A DNA stretch of 64,000 bases from Mesorhizobium sp. B4-1-4 (GTDB lineage Bacteria > Pseudomonadota > Alphaproteobacteria > Rhizobiales > Rhizobiaceae). The notes under the pieces were generated by a model, which made no database searches, was not told where the DNA came from, and saw nothing but the letters and a program-made list of their open reading frames with translations. Of this stretch, positions 15,329-24,434 are shown one piece after another. Each line of letters starts with the position of its first letter. The stretch's first letter is position 1. A program made the position numbers and the translations under genes. The stretch spans positions 4,329,001 to 4,393,000 of the forward strand of contig NZ_CP083950.1 of the NCBI RefSeq assembly GCF_006439395.2, in the 5' to 3' direction.

Positions 15329-16117
15329 CTACTGCGCCGTCCAGCCGCCATCCATCGGCAGTGTGGTGCCGGTGATCTGCTTGGCGGAATCCGAGCACAG
15401 GAACAGCGTCAGCGCCGCAAGTTCTTCCACGGTGACGAATTCCTTGGTCGGCTGCGCGGCGAGCAGCACATCATGCTTGACCTGTTCCTCGGTCATGCCG
15501 CGCGCCTTCATCGTGTCGGGTATCTGCTTCTCGACCAGCGGCGTCCAGACGTAGCCAGGTGCGATGGCGTTGACGGTGATGCCGTCCTGCGCGACTTCCA
15601 GGGCCACAGTCTTGGTCAAGCCCGATATGCCGTGCTTGGCCGACACATAGGCCGACTTGAATGGCGAGGCGACTAGCGCGTGCGCGGAAGCCGTGTTGAT
15701 GATGCGGCCCCATTTGCGCGCCTTCATGCCGGGCACCACCGCCTTGATGGCATAGAAGGCCGCGAGCAGATTGATGCGGATGATGGCTTCCCACTTGTCA
15801 TCGGGGAATTCCTCGATCGGCGCGACATGCTGGATGCCGGCATTGTTGACCAGGATGTCGAGGCTGCCGAACGCCTCCTCGGCGTCACGCACCATTGCGC
15901 TCACCGCCGCGCCGTCCATCATATTGGCGTCGGAGTAGCGGCACTTGACGCCGAAATCCTTCTCGATGCCGGCGCGCTCCTGCTCGATCGCGGCGGCGTC
16001 GCCAAGGCCGTTGATGGTGACGTTGGCGCCTTCGGCGGCGAACGCACGGGCGATGGCCAGGCCGATACCGCTGGTCGAACCGGTAACGAGGGCATTCTTC
16101 GAGGACAGGAAACCCAT
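15329..16117 (-). CDS. bdhA: 3-hydroxybutyrate dehydrogenase (SDR family)
   Basis: Converts D-3-hydroxybutyrate and NAD to acetoacetate, the last step of poly-3-hydroxybutyrate breakdown. At 262 residues the length is typical. The NAD motif is TGSTSGIGLAIA, the NNAG block is DILVNNAGIQHVAPIEEFP, and the catalytic Tyr-Lys pair is in SAYVSAKHG. The C-terminus ITGTTLPMDGGWTAQ fits BdhA closely. ATG 16117 is chosen by homology; the frame upstream is not coding-like. It is divergent from acetoacetate decarboxylase, linking the two as a ketone-body module. Other SDR dehydrogenases are possible but the C-terminal block favours BdhA. Confidence 0.9.
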   Translation of the reverse strand: MGFLSSKNALVTGSTSGIGLAIARAFAAEGANVTINGLGDAAAIEQERAGIEKDFGVKCRYSDANMMDGAAVSAMVRDAEEAFGSLDILVNNAGIQHVAPIEEFPDDKWEAIIRINLLAAFYAIKAVVPGMKARKWGRIINTASAHALVASPFKSAYVSAKHGISGLTKTVALEVAQDGITVNAIAPGYVWTPLVEKQIPDTMKARGMTEEQVKHDVLLAAQPTKEFVTVEELAALTLFLCSDSAKQITGTTLPMDGGWTAQ

Positions 16118-16375
16118 GATGATCTCGCGAAGTGGGAGGGGAATAGGACGATATAAATTGTGCGTCGCAGCATGACAATGACAGAGCCATGTGTCGGTGC
16201 GATTACAGCCAGACGACAGCGCCGGCACCGCTCCTGGCGGTCCGGAACCACGGCCGTCAGGCTGACACGGCACTGTCATGGTGCCGTGCAACATAATCGG
16301 TGCGCCCGCGCGCGGTCATTCCTGAACGCAATTCGCCTGACGAAACTTCACCTGACAAAATCTTGGGGGTGCAGC
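16118..16375. promoter_or_regulatory. Divergent promoter region between bdhA and acetoacetate decarboxylase
   Basis: A 258-base non-coding stretch serving both directions. It contains ATTGTGC and GACAAT flanking TGCGTCGCA (16161-16169), a short TGC-N3-GCA palindrome that could suit a PHB-responsive regulator such as PhaR. This is speculative. A CG-rich segment with several short inverted repeats follows (16240-16300). No gene is visible. Confidence 0.35.
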
Positions 16376-17164
16376 TTGGAAATCGCCGATGTCTTGAAGC
16401 GCGCCTATGCGATGCCGCTGACCAACCCGTCTTTTCCGCCCGGCCCCTACCGTTTCTTCGACCGCGAATACATCATCATCACCTACCGCACGACGCGCGA
16501 GGCGCTCGAAGCCGTCGTGCCGGCGCCGCTGGAGATCGACGAGCCGCTGGTCAAGTACGAATTCATCCGCATGCCCGATTCGACCGGCTTCGGCGATTAC
16601 ACCGAGACCGGCCAGGTCATCCCGGTGCGGTACAAGGGCCAGCATGGCGGCTACGTCCATTCGATGTATCTCGACGACGACGCACCGATCGCCGGCGGGC
16701 GCGAGCTGTGGGGGTTTCCAAAGAAGCTGGCCAACCCTAAGATCGTCCATGAGGGCGAGGTGATCGTCGGCACGCTGCACTATGGCAGCGTTCTGTGCGC
16801 CACCGGCACGATGGGCTACAAGCACCGCGAGGCTGACCACGTTTCCGTGCTTGCCTCGCTCGCCGCGCCCAATTTCCTGATCAAGATCATCCCGCATGTG
16901 GACGGCACGCCGCGCATTTGCGAGCTGGTGCGCTATTACCTCACCGATATCACGCTGAAAGAAGCCTGGACGGCGCCGGCCGCGCTCGATCTGCGGCCCC
17001 ACGTCATGGCCGACGTGGCGAAGCTGCCGGTGCTCGACATCGTGTCCGCCATCCACTTCAAAGCCGATCTGACGCTCGGGTTGGGCGAGGTGGTCCACGA
17101 CTATCTTGCCGGTTACAGCCAGCTCGCAAACAGCACAACCCTGCCGGAGAAAATTCGTGCTTGA
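16376..17164 (+). CDS. adc: Acetoacetate decarboxylase
   Basis: Decarboxylates acetoacetate to acetone and CO2 using a Schiff-base lysine. At 262 residues it matches the family, and ELWGFPKKLANPK holds the lysine pair of the active site. Other conserved blocks are PLTNPSFPPGPYRF, VKYEFIRMPDSTGFGDY and HGGYVHSMYLDDD. The start is TTG at 16376 (GGGGGT upstream) because residues before the ATG at 16412 (EIADVLKRAYA) look conserved in relatives; 16412 is the alternative. It overlaps the patatin gene by 8 bases and is divergent from bdhA, so acetoacetate made by BdhA is the likely substrate. Confidence 0.9.
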   Translation: MEIADVLKRAYAMPLTNPSFPPGPYRFFDREYIIITYRTTREALEAVVPAPLEIDEPLVKYEFIRMPDSTGFGDYTETGQVIPVRYKGQHGGYVHSMYLDDDAPIAGGRELWGFPKKLANPKIVHEGEVIVGTLHYGSVLCATGTMGYKHREADHVSVLASLAAPNFLIKIIPHVDGTPRICELVRYYLTDITLKEAWTAPAALDLRPHVMADVAKLPVLDIVSAIHFKADLTLGLGEVVHDYLAGYSQLANSTTLPEKIRA

Positions 17165-18317
17165 ACGCAACCGAAACAAGGAAGCCGCCGCCACCATCGA
17201 GGAGATCTCGGCGCAATACGACCGCATCGCTCTGGTGTTCCAGGGCGGCGGTGCGCTCGGCGCCTACCAGGCCGGCGTCTACCAGGCGCTGGCCGAGGCC
17301 GGCTGCGAGCCGAGCTGGCTGTCCGGCGTGTCGATCGGCGCCATCAACGCCGCGATCATCGCCGGCAATGAGTCCAGCCGCCGGCTGCAGCGGCTGGAGC
17401 AGTTCTGGCAGACGATCTCGGGCCGCAAGATCTGGTCGTATACGCCGGAGGGCGACATCTACCGCGACATCCGCAACCGCACCTCCTCGTGGATGACGAT
17501 GACCATGGGCCAGCCCGGCTTCTTCAAGCCGCGCAATCCCAATCCCTGGTTCGAGCATACCGGCGCCGAGGGCGCCACCAGCTTCTACGACACCGCCGAA
17601 CTGAAGGATACGCTGGAGAGCCTGATCGACTTCGATGTCCTGAATGACGGCAGGAAGCGGCTAAGCGTCGGCGCGGTCAATGTCCGGACCGGCAATTTCG
17701 TCTATTTCGACACCGACAAGGTGCGCATCGGACCCGAGCACATCATGGCCAGCGGCGCGCTGCCTCCCGCCTTCCCGTCGGTCCGTATCGAGGGCGAGTA
17801 TTACTGGGACGGCGGCATCGTCTCCAACACGCCGCTGCAATATCTGCTCGACCAGGAAGAGGACCGCTCCTCGCTGGTATTCCAGGTCGATCTGTTCAGC
17901 GCCCGCGGCGTCCTGCCACGCGGCATGGCCGACGTGCTGTCGCGCCACAAGGACATCATGTATTCCAGCCGCACGCGCCAGAACACCGACAATTTCCAGC
18001 GCATCCACGCGCTCAAGATGAAGCTGCTCGAGGCGCTGAAGCGCGTGCCTCCCGAATTGCTGAAAGACGGCGAGAAGGAGCTGATCGCCGACTATTCCGA
18101 CGCCGGCGTTGTCAACATCGTCCACCTGATCTACCAGCACAAGGGCTACGAGGGACACGCCAAGGACTATGAATTCTCCGGCACCTCGATGCGCGAGCAC
18201 TGGGAGATGGGCCTGGAGGACACGCAGCGCACCTTGCGCCATCGCCAGTGGCTGACCCTGCCGACCAATGTCGAGGGCGTCGCCATCCACGATCTGCACC
18301 GCGAGGACCCGACCTAG
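17157..18317 (+). CDS. Patatin-like phospholipase (DUF3734 type)
   Basis: Serine hydrolase with a Ser-Asp dyad, 386 residues. The oxyanion motif is QGGGALGAYQAGVYQAL, the nucleophile is in GVSIGAINAAI, and the aspartate is in YYWDGGIVSNTP. The C-terminal ~110 residues (from RIHALKMKLLEAL) correspond to the DUF3734 extension seen in PHB-associated patatins. The GTG start at 17157 overlaps the decarboxylase stop; CGGAGA lies upstream. In rhizobia this type often accompanies PHB genes, so a role in lipid or granule turnover is inferred, not shown. A 411-base gap with a terminator follows. Confidence 0.88.
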   Translation: MLERNRNKEAAATIEEISAQYDRIALVFQGGGALGAYQAGVYQALAEAGCEPSWLSGVSIGAINAAIIAGNESSRRLQRLEQFWQTISGRKIWSYTPEGDIYRDIRNRTSSWMTMTMGQPGFFKPRNPNPWFEHTGAEGATSFYDTAELKDTLESLIDFDVLNDGRKRLSVGAVNVRTGNFVYFDTDKVRIGPEHIMASGALPPAFPSVRIEGEYYWDGGIVSNTPLQYLLDQEEDRSSLVFQVDLFSARGVLPRGMADVLSRHKDIMYSSRTRQNTDNFQRIHALKMKLLEALKRVPPELLKDGEKELIADYSDAGVVNIVHLIYQHKGYEGHAKDYEFSGTSMREHWEMGLEDTQRTLRHRQWLTLPTNVEGVAIHDLHREDPT

Positions 18318-18675
18318 CCAAACCCGCGCGGTGATTTTTCACCGGTATCAGACCTATTGTCGGCGAGATTCCAGTCGCTCGATCGAGCGGGCCGGCGTTC
18401 GAGATTTGTCGGCGCCCTCCCTTGTGTCGTTATCCTTGGGCGTAGCGGAACGAAGACCCAGGGATTCACGCCGTTCCCTTGCTCCAAGAGTGCGGCGGAG
18501 CAGATTTCTGCACCGTAGCCACGCCTTGAAGTCCTGGCATCGATGCTGGGGACTACGCCGCACCGCTTCGCTCCAGGACGACGAGGCGATGGGCGTTTCG
18601 CGCCAATCTCCAAGGCATGAGCCCCTTCAACGTAAATGCGCATATTCTCTTGAAGACTTGCCCCTCGCCCAAAGA
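18318..18675. repeat. Non-coding stretch with probable degenerate interspersed repeat
   Basis: No credible gene. Around 18425-18600 lies sequence containing CCTTGGGCGTAGCGGAACG and CTGGGGACTACGCCGCACCG, phrases I associate with high-copy intergenic repeats in Mesorhizobium genomes. That is recollection, not a search. Short frames on both strands here have no coding signature. Confidence 0.4.
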
Positions 18676-18706
18676 AAAGGCAGCGCCGGTCGCTGGCGCT
18701 GCCTTT
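18676..18706. terminator. Bidirectional hairpin terminator
   Basis: A perfect 12-bp stem, AAAGGCAGCGCC and GGCGCTGCCTTT, with a 7-base loop. A-run and T-run flanks allow termination from either side. It separates the plus-strand patatin operon from the minus-strand phosphate transporter, whose stop is 22 bases away. Confidence 0.85.
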
Positions 18707-18728
18707 GTTCGAGAACTTTCGGCTCCGC

Positions 18729-20339
18729 TCAGAACACCTGGCGGAAGACGATGAACAGCACGAAGGCGAGCGCGATCGAGCACGGCAGCGTCAGCACCCA
18801 GGCGAGCAGCAGGTTGCGCACCGTGGACCACTGCAGGCCGGAGCCGTTGGCCGCCATCGTACCGGCGACGCCCGACGACAGAACGTGGGTGGTCGATACC
18901 GGCAGTCCGAGACGGTCGGCCATGCCGATGGTCACCATTGCAACGAGTTCGGCCGCCGCGCCCTGGCCGTAGGTCAGGTGGCTCTTGCCGATCTTTTCGC
19001 CGACGGTGACGACGATGCGCTTCCAGCCGACCATCGTGCCGAGTCCGAGAGCCAGCGCGACAGCCACCTTCACCCAGAGCGGGATGAACTTCGTCGCATT
19101 GTCGACGGCCTTGTGGTAGTCGGTGACTGCCTTCAGGTCGTCGTCCTTCATCGGCAGCAGCTTCTTCTTGTCGATCAGCTTCAGCGCTTCACCGATCAGG
19201 TAGATGTCGTTGCGCGCGTTGCTGACCAGATCGGTCGGCACCTTTTCGACCGAAGCATAGGGCTGCAGCTCGGCGGTGGTGTTGTGAATATAGGTCTGCA
19301 GAGCAATGGTCGTCTGATCGGTCCACGTCTTGCTGCGCACGGCTTCCTGCACGGCAGCCTTTGCAGCATTGGCATCGGCAACGGTGACGCCGGGCTTGAC
19401 ATATTTGCCCAGCGCCGTCTCGACGTTGACGGAAGCCGACTTGTAGGCCTCGAGATAGTTGATGTCGGGCGTGCGGTTGAGCGCGTAGGCGGTCGGCACG
19501 ACGCCGATCAGGATGAGCATGATCAGGCCCATGCCTTTCTGTCCGTCATTGGAGCCGTGCGCGAAGCTGACGCCGGTGCAGGTGAAGATCAGCAAGGCGC
19601 GGATCCACCAGGGCGGCGGGGCATTGCCCTTCGGCGCTTCATAAAGAGCCGGGTTGCGCACCAGCAATTTCATCACATAGAGCAGGATGGCGGCGGCGAA
19701 GAAGCCGATAATCGGCGACACCAGCAAGGTCGTGCCGACATTGGTCGCCTGCCCCCAATCGACGCCGCTGGTGGCGCTTCCGGCTGGCGCCATGAACTGG
19801 TTGGCGAGGCCGACGCCGATGATCGAGCCGACCATCGTGTGCGAGCTCGACGCCGGCAGGCCGAGGAACCAGGTACCGAGGTTCCACAGGATCGCCGCGA
19901 CGAGCAGCGCGAACACCATGGCGAAGCCCGAGGAGGAGCCAACCTGCAGGATAAGCTCGACCGGGAGCAGCGACAGGATGCCGAAGGCGACCGCGCCGCT
20001 TGAGGTGAGCACTCCGAGGAAATTGAAAACGCCCGACCACATCACGGCGAATTCGGCCGGCAGGGAACGCGTGTAGATGACGGTCGCCACCGCATTGGCG
20101 GTGTCGTGGAAACCGTTGACGAATTCGAAGCCGAGCGCGATCAGCAGGGCGATGCCGAGCAGGATCCACGGCACGGTCTTGGCCACCGCCAGATCCTGGC
20201 TGAGCGCGTAGCCGACATAGATGATGCCAACCAGCACCAGCACACCGAACGCAGGCAGGAACCACTTGGCGCCGCCCGATTGATCCAGCGGATGATCCGG
20301 CCTCGGGATGCCCGCTTCACTAGAAACTATGTCCACCAT
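18729..20339 (-). CDS. pit: Pit-family inorganic phosphate transporter
   Basis: Inner-membrane phosphate:cation symporter, 536 residues. The duplicated Pit signature is present twice: GFEFVNGFHDTANAVATVIYT near residue 70 and the second half with FAHGSNDGQKGMGLI. A hydrophilic loop of roughly 110 residues separates the halves, and LPASSSHTMVGSIIG and LPVSTTHVLSSGVAG are the paired helix motifs. At least ten membrane segments are apparent. ATG 20339 is chosen because AAGGAG stands 8 bases upstream; the longer start at 20357 is not needed. A separate pap/phoU-like partner is absent. No Pho box is obvious upstream. Confidence 0.93.
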   Translation of the reverse strand: MVDIVSSEAGIPRPDHPLDQSGGAKWFLPAFGVLVLVGIIYVGYALSQDLAVAKTVPWILLGIALLIALGFEFVNGFHDTANAVATVIYTRSLPAEFAVMWSGVFNFLGVLTSSGAVAFGILSLLPVELILQVGSSSGFAMVFALLVAAILWNLGTWFLGLPASSSHTMVGSIIGVGLANQFMAPAGSATSGVDWGQATNVGTTLLVSPIIGFFAAAILLYVMKLLVRNPALYEAPKGNAPPPWWIRALLIFTCTGVSFAHGSNDGQKGMGLIMLILIGVVPTAYALNRTPDINYLEAYKSASVNVETALGKYVKPGVTVADANAAKAAVQEAVRSKTWTDQTTIALQTYIHNTTAELQPYASVEKVPTDLVSNARNDIYLIGEALKLIDKKKLLPMKDDDLKAVTDYHKAVDNATKFIPLWVKVAVALALGLGTMVGWKRIVVTVGEKIGKSHLTYGQGAAAELVAMVTIGMADRLGLPVSTTHVLSSGVAGTMAANGSGLQWSTVRNLLLAWVLTLPCSIALAFVLFIVFRQVF

Positions 20340-20424
20340 GTCCCACTCCTTTTGCATTGCAGCAAAGACCTGGGAAAGACGCTATGTCCGCACGATGAAC
20401 CCTGTATGACGCGAAGAGGCGGCT

Positions 20425-20634
20425 TTGCGCCTATGCCGGACCAGCCCGGAGCAGGCCGCGCGAGAAATCCGCTCCAGCATGCGCGAAGGCGCGACCTTCG
20501 TCGTCAAGCGCGGACCGCGAGGCGCCATCGCCATTGGCCCCGATAGCGCGCTTGTCGAGGCGTCGCACCCGATATCCGCGTTGTCGACACGATCGGCTCC
20601 GGCGGAGGCATCCAGCGTGGAGACCGGGTGCTTT
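20425..20634 (+). pseudogene. PfkB-type sugar kinase remnant
   Basis: One frame reads MREGATFVVKRGPRGAIAIG, typical of the region before the active site in ribokinase/PfkB kinases. About 30 residues later another frame reads RVVDTIGSGG, matching the VVDTIGSGDAF motif up to the point where the catalytic aspartate should be. A frameshift separates them and both ends are missing, so this is a fossil rather than a gene. It sits between pit and the SDR gene and may have belonged to the sugar locus downstream. Confidence 0.6.
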
Positions 20635-20637
20635 CGA

Positions 20638-21333
20638 CTACCACCCGATAGGGACGCCGTCGAACGTCTGGAAGGAGCCGCTGTCTCCAGGCGTCGCACT
20701 ATCGATGATGGTGCGCAGGCCCCGCGCACTGTCCTCGACCGCCAGAACCGCCTGATCGCCTCCCATATCCGTCTTTACCCAACCTGGATGGAGCGACAAC
20801 ACCGTTATCCCGTCGACGCGCAAATCCTGCGCCAACTGAGCGCAGACCATGTTGAGCGCTGACTTCGAGCAGCGGTAGGCATAGTCGTCGTCATAGTCAT
20901 CGAGTAGCCCTTCAGCCATCGAGCCGGCCCGACTGCCGATATTGGCGATGACGCGCATGCGCCCCGCAACCAGGTTCGGGCGCAGCGCCCTCGCCAGCAA
21001 CAACGGACCGAGCGTGTTCGTCCGCATGACCTTCAGGAATTCATCCGGGGCAAAGCTGTGCAGGCCAGGGATTTCGCTGCGGATGGCGGCGTTGTTGACA
21101 AGCACATCCACGGGCCTGCCGGCGAGCCGCGTGGCAAGGTCGCAAATGGAAGCGGGATCGGCGACATCGAGCGGCTGGAACTCGATTCGACCCGCGCAAC
21201 CTTGAGCCGGATGCGTGCGCCCGCAAGCGATCACACGCCAGCCATGGTGGGCGTATTGCAACGCCAGCTCGTGGCCGAGCCCGCGCCCGGCGCCAGTTAT
21301 GAGGACCGTGCCGCCACGCCCTTCCGCAGCCAA
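20638..21333 (-). CDS. SDR-family oxidoreductase
   Basis: Short-chain dehydrogenase/reductase, 231 residues. The cofactor motif is TVLITGAGRGLGHELA, then DVADPASI, LVNNAAIRSE, and the catalytic segment YAYRCSKSALNMV. TTG at 21333 is taken as start because it begins immediately after the beta-glucosidase stop and 9 residues before the Rossmann strand; ATG 21375 would overlap that gene. Last gene of the LacI-SBP-permease-glucosidase-SDR string, so it probably oxidises or reduces a product of the glycoside. It resembles C-factor-like SDRs; the substrate is unknown. Confidence 0.8.
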   Translation of the reverse strand: MAAEGRGGTVLITGAGRGLGHELALQYAHHGWRVIACGRTHPAQGCAGRIEFQPLDVADPASICDLATRLAGRPVDVLVNNAAIRSEIPGLHSFAPDEFLKVMRTNTLGPLLLARALRPNLVAGRMRVIANIGSRAGSMAEGLLDDYDDDYAYRCSKSALNMVCAQLAQDLRVDGITVLSLHPGWVKTDMGGDQAVLAVEDSARGLRTIIDSATPGDSGSFQTFDGVPIGW

Positions 21334-21334
21334 G

Positions 21335-22738
21335 TCAGGCGCTCTTGGCAACCGGCACGGTTTCCTGCCGGGCAATCATGGCGTAGACCTCGCCGGAATA
21401 TTTGATCTGGCGTTGCTGCGTGGCGAAATCGACATGGGTGATGCCGAAGGGCGTCGTATAGCCATAGGCCCATTCGAAATTGTCGGTCAGTGTCCAGGCG
21501 AAATAACCCCGCACCGGCACGCCCTCGACCGCCGCCTTGGCCACTTGCTCGAGATGATCGACATAATAGGCGGCGCGCAGATCGTCCCAGACACGCCCGT
21601 CGTCGCCAACCTGTTCCGGCGTCGTGGCGACGCCGTTCTCGGAAATGTAGATTGCCTGCGGCGCATAGCGGTCGTTCACATAACGCAGGATGTCGTACAT
21701 GCAGCGCGGCCATATCTCGTAGTCGACCGCCGAATAGATGCCTTCCGGTTGCACCCGTCGATAGCTTAGCGGCGCGAGTTCGTCACCCGCCGCGATCACC
21801 GAGCGACGGTAGATGTTGATGCCCAAATAATCCACCGGCGCGGCGATGATCTGATTATCCCGCGCATCGATCGGCGGCAGCAGATCGCCGTAGAGCTCCA
21901 GCATGTCTTGTGGGTATGTGCCCTTGAAGACGGCATCGAGAAACCAGCGGTTCTGGGCGCCATCGAAGCGCCGTGTCGCCGCGAGATCGCGCGGATCATC
22001 GGTAGCGGCCTCCGCGACGTTGAGATCGAAGACGATGCCGATTGACGCATCCGCCACTTCGGCCCGGATGACTGGAACAGCCAGGCCATGCCCCAGCAAT
22101 GCGTGATGACTGGCGGTCACGCCGCCTTTCACACCATCGCGCAATCCCGGCGCATCCTCACCGGTTGCATGTCCCGACCAGCAGAAGGTCCAGGGCTCGT
22201 TGAGGGTCGTCCATTTCTTGACGCGATCGCCGAAGCTGCGGGCGGCAAGCCCGGCATAATCGGCAAAGGCGGTGGCGGTTTCGCGACTGTACCAGCCGCC
22301 ACGGTCTTGCAATGCCTGCGGAAGGTCCCAGTGGTAGAGCGTTGCATAGGGCTCGACGCCGGCTTCAAGCAGATCGTCGACCAGCCGGTCGTAGAAAGCG
22401 ATACCCTTGGCGTTGGCGTCGCCTCGACCTTCGGGAAGAAGCCGCGTCCAGGCGAAGGAAAAGCGATAGGCGCCAAGGCCGAGCGCCTTGAGCACACCGA
22501 TATCTTCCTTCCAGCGATGATAGTGATCGCAGGCGACGTCACCGCTCGAGCCACCCACGATCACGCCGGGAACCCGGCAGAACCGGTCCCACATGCTTTC
22601 GCCCTTGCCGTCCGCGTCATGCGCACCCTCGATCTGATAGGCTGCGGTCGCGGCGCCGAACACGAAGCCTTGCGGAAAGACCAGTCCGGCGGCGCGGGCT
22701 TCGAGGGTCCGGCGTGCGTTATCGATGCTTGATGTCAT
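21335..22738 (-). CDS. bgl: Family GH1 beta-glucosidase
   Basis: Retaining glycosidase, 467 residues, cytoplasmic (no signal peptide). The acid/base glutamate is in TTLNEPWTFCW and the nucleophile glutamate in YISENGVAT; N-terminal GAATAAYQIEGA and the final NFEWAYGYTTPFGITHVDF are classic GH1 blocks. The start at 22738 overlaps the permease stop by 20 bases, so they are coupled. With the adjacent ABC components and LacI repressor it forms an aryl- or oligo-beta-glucoside use locus. GH1 specificity (glucose, galactose, fucose; phospho or not) cannot be settled by eye; no phospho-glycosidase signature is evident. Confidence 0.93.
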   Translation of the reverse strand: MTSSIDNARRTLEARAAGLVFPQGFVFGAATAAYQIEGAHDADGKGESMWDRFCRVPGVIVGGSSGDVACDHYHRWKEDIGVLKALGLGAYRFSFAWTRLLPEGRGDANAKGIAFYDRLVDDLLEAGVEPYATLYHWDLPQALQDRGGWYSRETATAFADYAGLAARSFGDRVKKWTTLNEPWTFCWSGHATGEDAPGLRDGVKGGVTASHHALLGHGLAVPVIRAEVADASIGIVFDLNVAEAATDDPRDLAATRRFDGAQNRWFLDAVFKGTYPQDMLELYGDLLPPIDARDNQIIAAPVDYLGINIYRRSVIAAGDELAPLSYRRVQPEGIYSAVDYEIWPRCMYDILRYVNDRYAPQAIYISENGVATTPEQVGDDGRVWDDLRAAYYVDHLEQVAKAAVEGVPVRGYFAWTLTDNFEWAYGYTTPFGITHVDFATQQRQIKYSGEVYAMIARQETVPVAKSA

Positions 22739-24368
22739 ATTTTCTCTCGATGGTGCTGACGAGGCTTGCCGCCGCCAACGTCAGGAAAATGTAGAAGATG
22801 GCGGCTGAGTTGTAGGGCGCGAACGGCAGGAAACTTGCCGACTGGAATTCCCGCATACGCTGCGCAATGTCACGGATCGACAGGATCGAGAGCAGGGACG
22901 TGTCCTTGAGGATGGCGATCAGTTCGTTGCCGAGCGGCGGAATGATGATGCGGAAGGCTTGCGGCAACACAACCAGCCGGGCGGTACGCCAGCCATTGAG
23001 GCCGAGACTGTGCGCTGCCTCGATCCGGCCCGCAGGGATTGCATTGATGCCGGAACGAAATATTTCGGCGAGATAGGCCGAATAGGCCAGCGCCATGGCG
23101 GCAATGCCGCGCACCAGGTTCGGCGGATCGACCACGCCCTGCGTCGCGTCCTTGAGCGCGCCGGCGAGCGGCAGGCCGACATAGAGAACGATAACCAGCA
23201 TCGGGATGCCACGGATCGTGTCGACGATGAATTCCGAGCCGATGGAGAGCGGGTGCCTGCGGTGGATATGACCGCCGAAGGTCAGCAGCCCAAGCACGAT
23301 CGCCAGCACCGCGAGCGTAATGCCGAACGCCTTGTCGCGATCGTTCAACGCCTCCGCTTGCCACAGCACGGGCAATGCGCCCGGCGCCGTTGCGGCGGGG
23401 ACAAGTGCCGCGCTGATATCGGGAGCCTTGCCGATTGCGTCGAGCGCTTCCGGCGCGCCACGAAAGGTGCGCAGCGGCACGTCGCGGTCGGGACCTCCGG
23501 GAAATTGCCCGTAGCGGACGGGACCAAGTATCCCGGACGGGGTACCGGCCGTGACAGCGACCTTCCCGGCGAGAGACCCCACAAGCACATAGCTGTCGCG
23601 CGGCTGGAGCAGGAACCACGCGGCAGCGCAGATCATGAGGATGGTTGCCGCGATGCAGGTTAGGTCCGCCCGCCAGCTGTATTTGAGCTTGAGGAGCCCG
23701 ACCCAGAGCAACCCCATCATTGCCGCCAGCATATAGGCGGCGACGGCCGCCCGGATCGTCGTGGCGACACCCGCCGCGAATGCGATATGCGCGAAAAGCA
23801 GGATGAAAGCCAACCCGGCGCCGTTCACCGCCGCAAGTGCGAAGCGGGCACAACCGTGCGTCGCGTTGCCTGTGCCATTGCGGGCGGCGATGAAGAATGC
23901 ACCGAGGATCACGATCGTCAGGCCGAAATAGGCTCGCAACAGGAGTGCGGCCTGGCCGCGCACCATGAGGTCGGCGGCATCCGTCAATCGCCGCGGCGTA
24001 AGGCCCTGAACCACCAGATTGGAGGTGAACGGATCGACGGCGTTCGCCACGACCGATGCCACGAAGGGATAGGCCACGCCGGTTGTCGCAAGCACCATCG
24101 CGGCGGCAAGGTTGACCCCGGCCGCGACGATCGCGAGACGCGGTGACCTGGACGAAGCACGCGAGAACCCGACCACGGCAAGGCCGGCGAAAAAGGCGAC
24201 AGCCAGCGCCAGAAAGCCAGGCACGAAGACCGACGAGCCGTTCTCCACGCCCAGGATGGCGCGAAGCGAGCGCTGATAGTTAATCGACGAAGCGAAGAGA
24301 TAGACGATGAACGGCAAAGCCGCGACGATGATCAGATTGCTGGGCCGCAGGCGCATCAGAAACTGCAT
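22719..24368 (-). CDS. ABC permease (His/Glu type) with large membrane extension
   Basis: The C-terminal ~210 residues (about 340-549) are a standard polar-amino-acid-type permease with the ATPase contact loop EAAHSLGLNGWRTARLVVLP. The N-terminal ~330 residues are unusual: about eight hydrophobic segments, then a periplasmic-looking insert (about 255-340, VAVTAGTPSGILGPV to SAALVPAATAPG) that vaguely resembles part of a solute-binding lobe. Typical members are 220 to 250 residues, so this is over twice normal. ATG 24368 has GGAGGG upstream. It follows a binding protein by 66 bases. No ATPase gene lies in the locus, so one must be supplied from elsewhere. Confidence 0.82.
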   Translation of the reverse strand: MQFLMRLRPSNLIIVAALPFIVYLFASSINYQRSLRAILGVENGSSVFVPGFLALAVAFFAGLAVVGFSRASSRSPRLAIVAAGVNLAAAMVLATTGVAYPFVASVVANAVDPFTSNLVVQGLTPRRLTDAADLMVRGQAALLLRAYFGLTIVILGAFFIAARNGTGNATHGCARFALAAVNGAGLAFILLFAHIAFAAGVATTIRAAVAAYMLAAMMGLLWVGLLKLKYSWRADLTCIAATILMICAAAWFLLQPRDSYVLVGSLAGKVAVTAGTPSGILGPVRYGQFPGGPDRDVPLRTFRGAPEALDAIGKAPDISAALVPAATAPGALPVLWQAEALNDRDKAFGITLAVLAIVLGLLTFGGHIHRRHPLSIGSEFIVDTIRGIPMLVIVLYVGLPLAGALKDATQGVVDPPNLVRGIAAMALAYSAYLAEIFRSGINAIPAGRIEAAHSLGLNGWRTARLVVLPQAFRIIIPPLGNELIAILKDTSLLSILSIRDIAQRMREFQSASFLPFAPYNSAAIFYIFLTLAAASLVSTIERKYDIKHR

Positions 24369-24434
24369 CCGGTCCCGTCCCTCCCTCACGGCGGCTCCGG
24401 TGCCCAGCACCCGGAGCCAAAGTCTTTCAAGCGG

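Noticed and set aside
18705..20003. 432-codon plus-strand frame
   Set aside because: Shadow of the Pit phosphate transporter; the residues are Asp/Arg/His-rich without any known domain.
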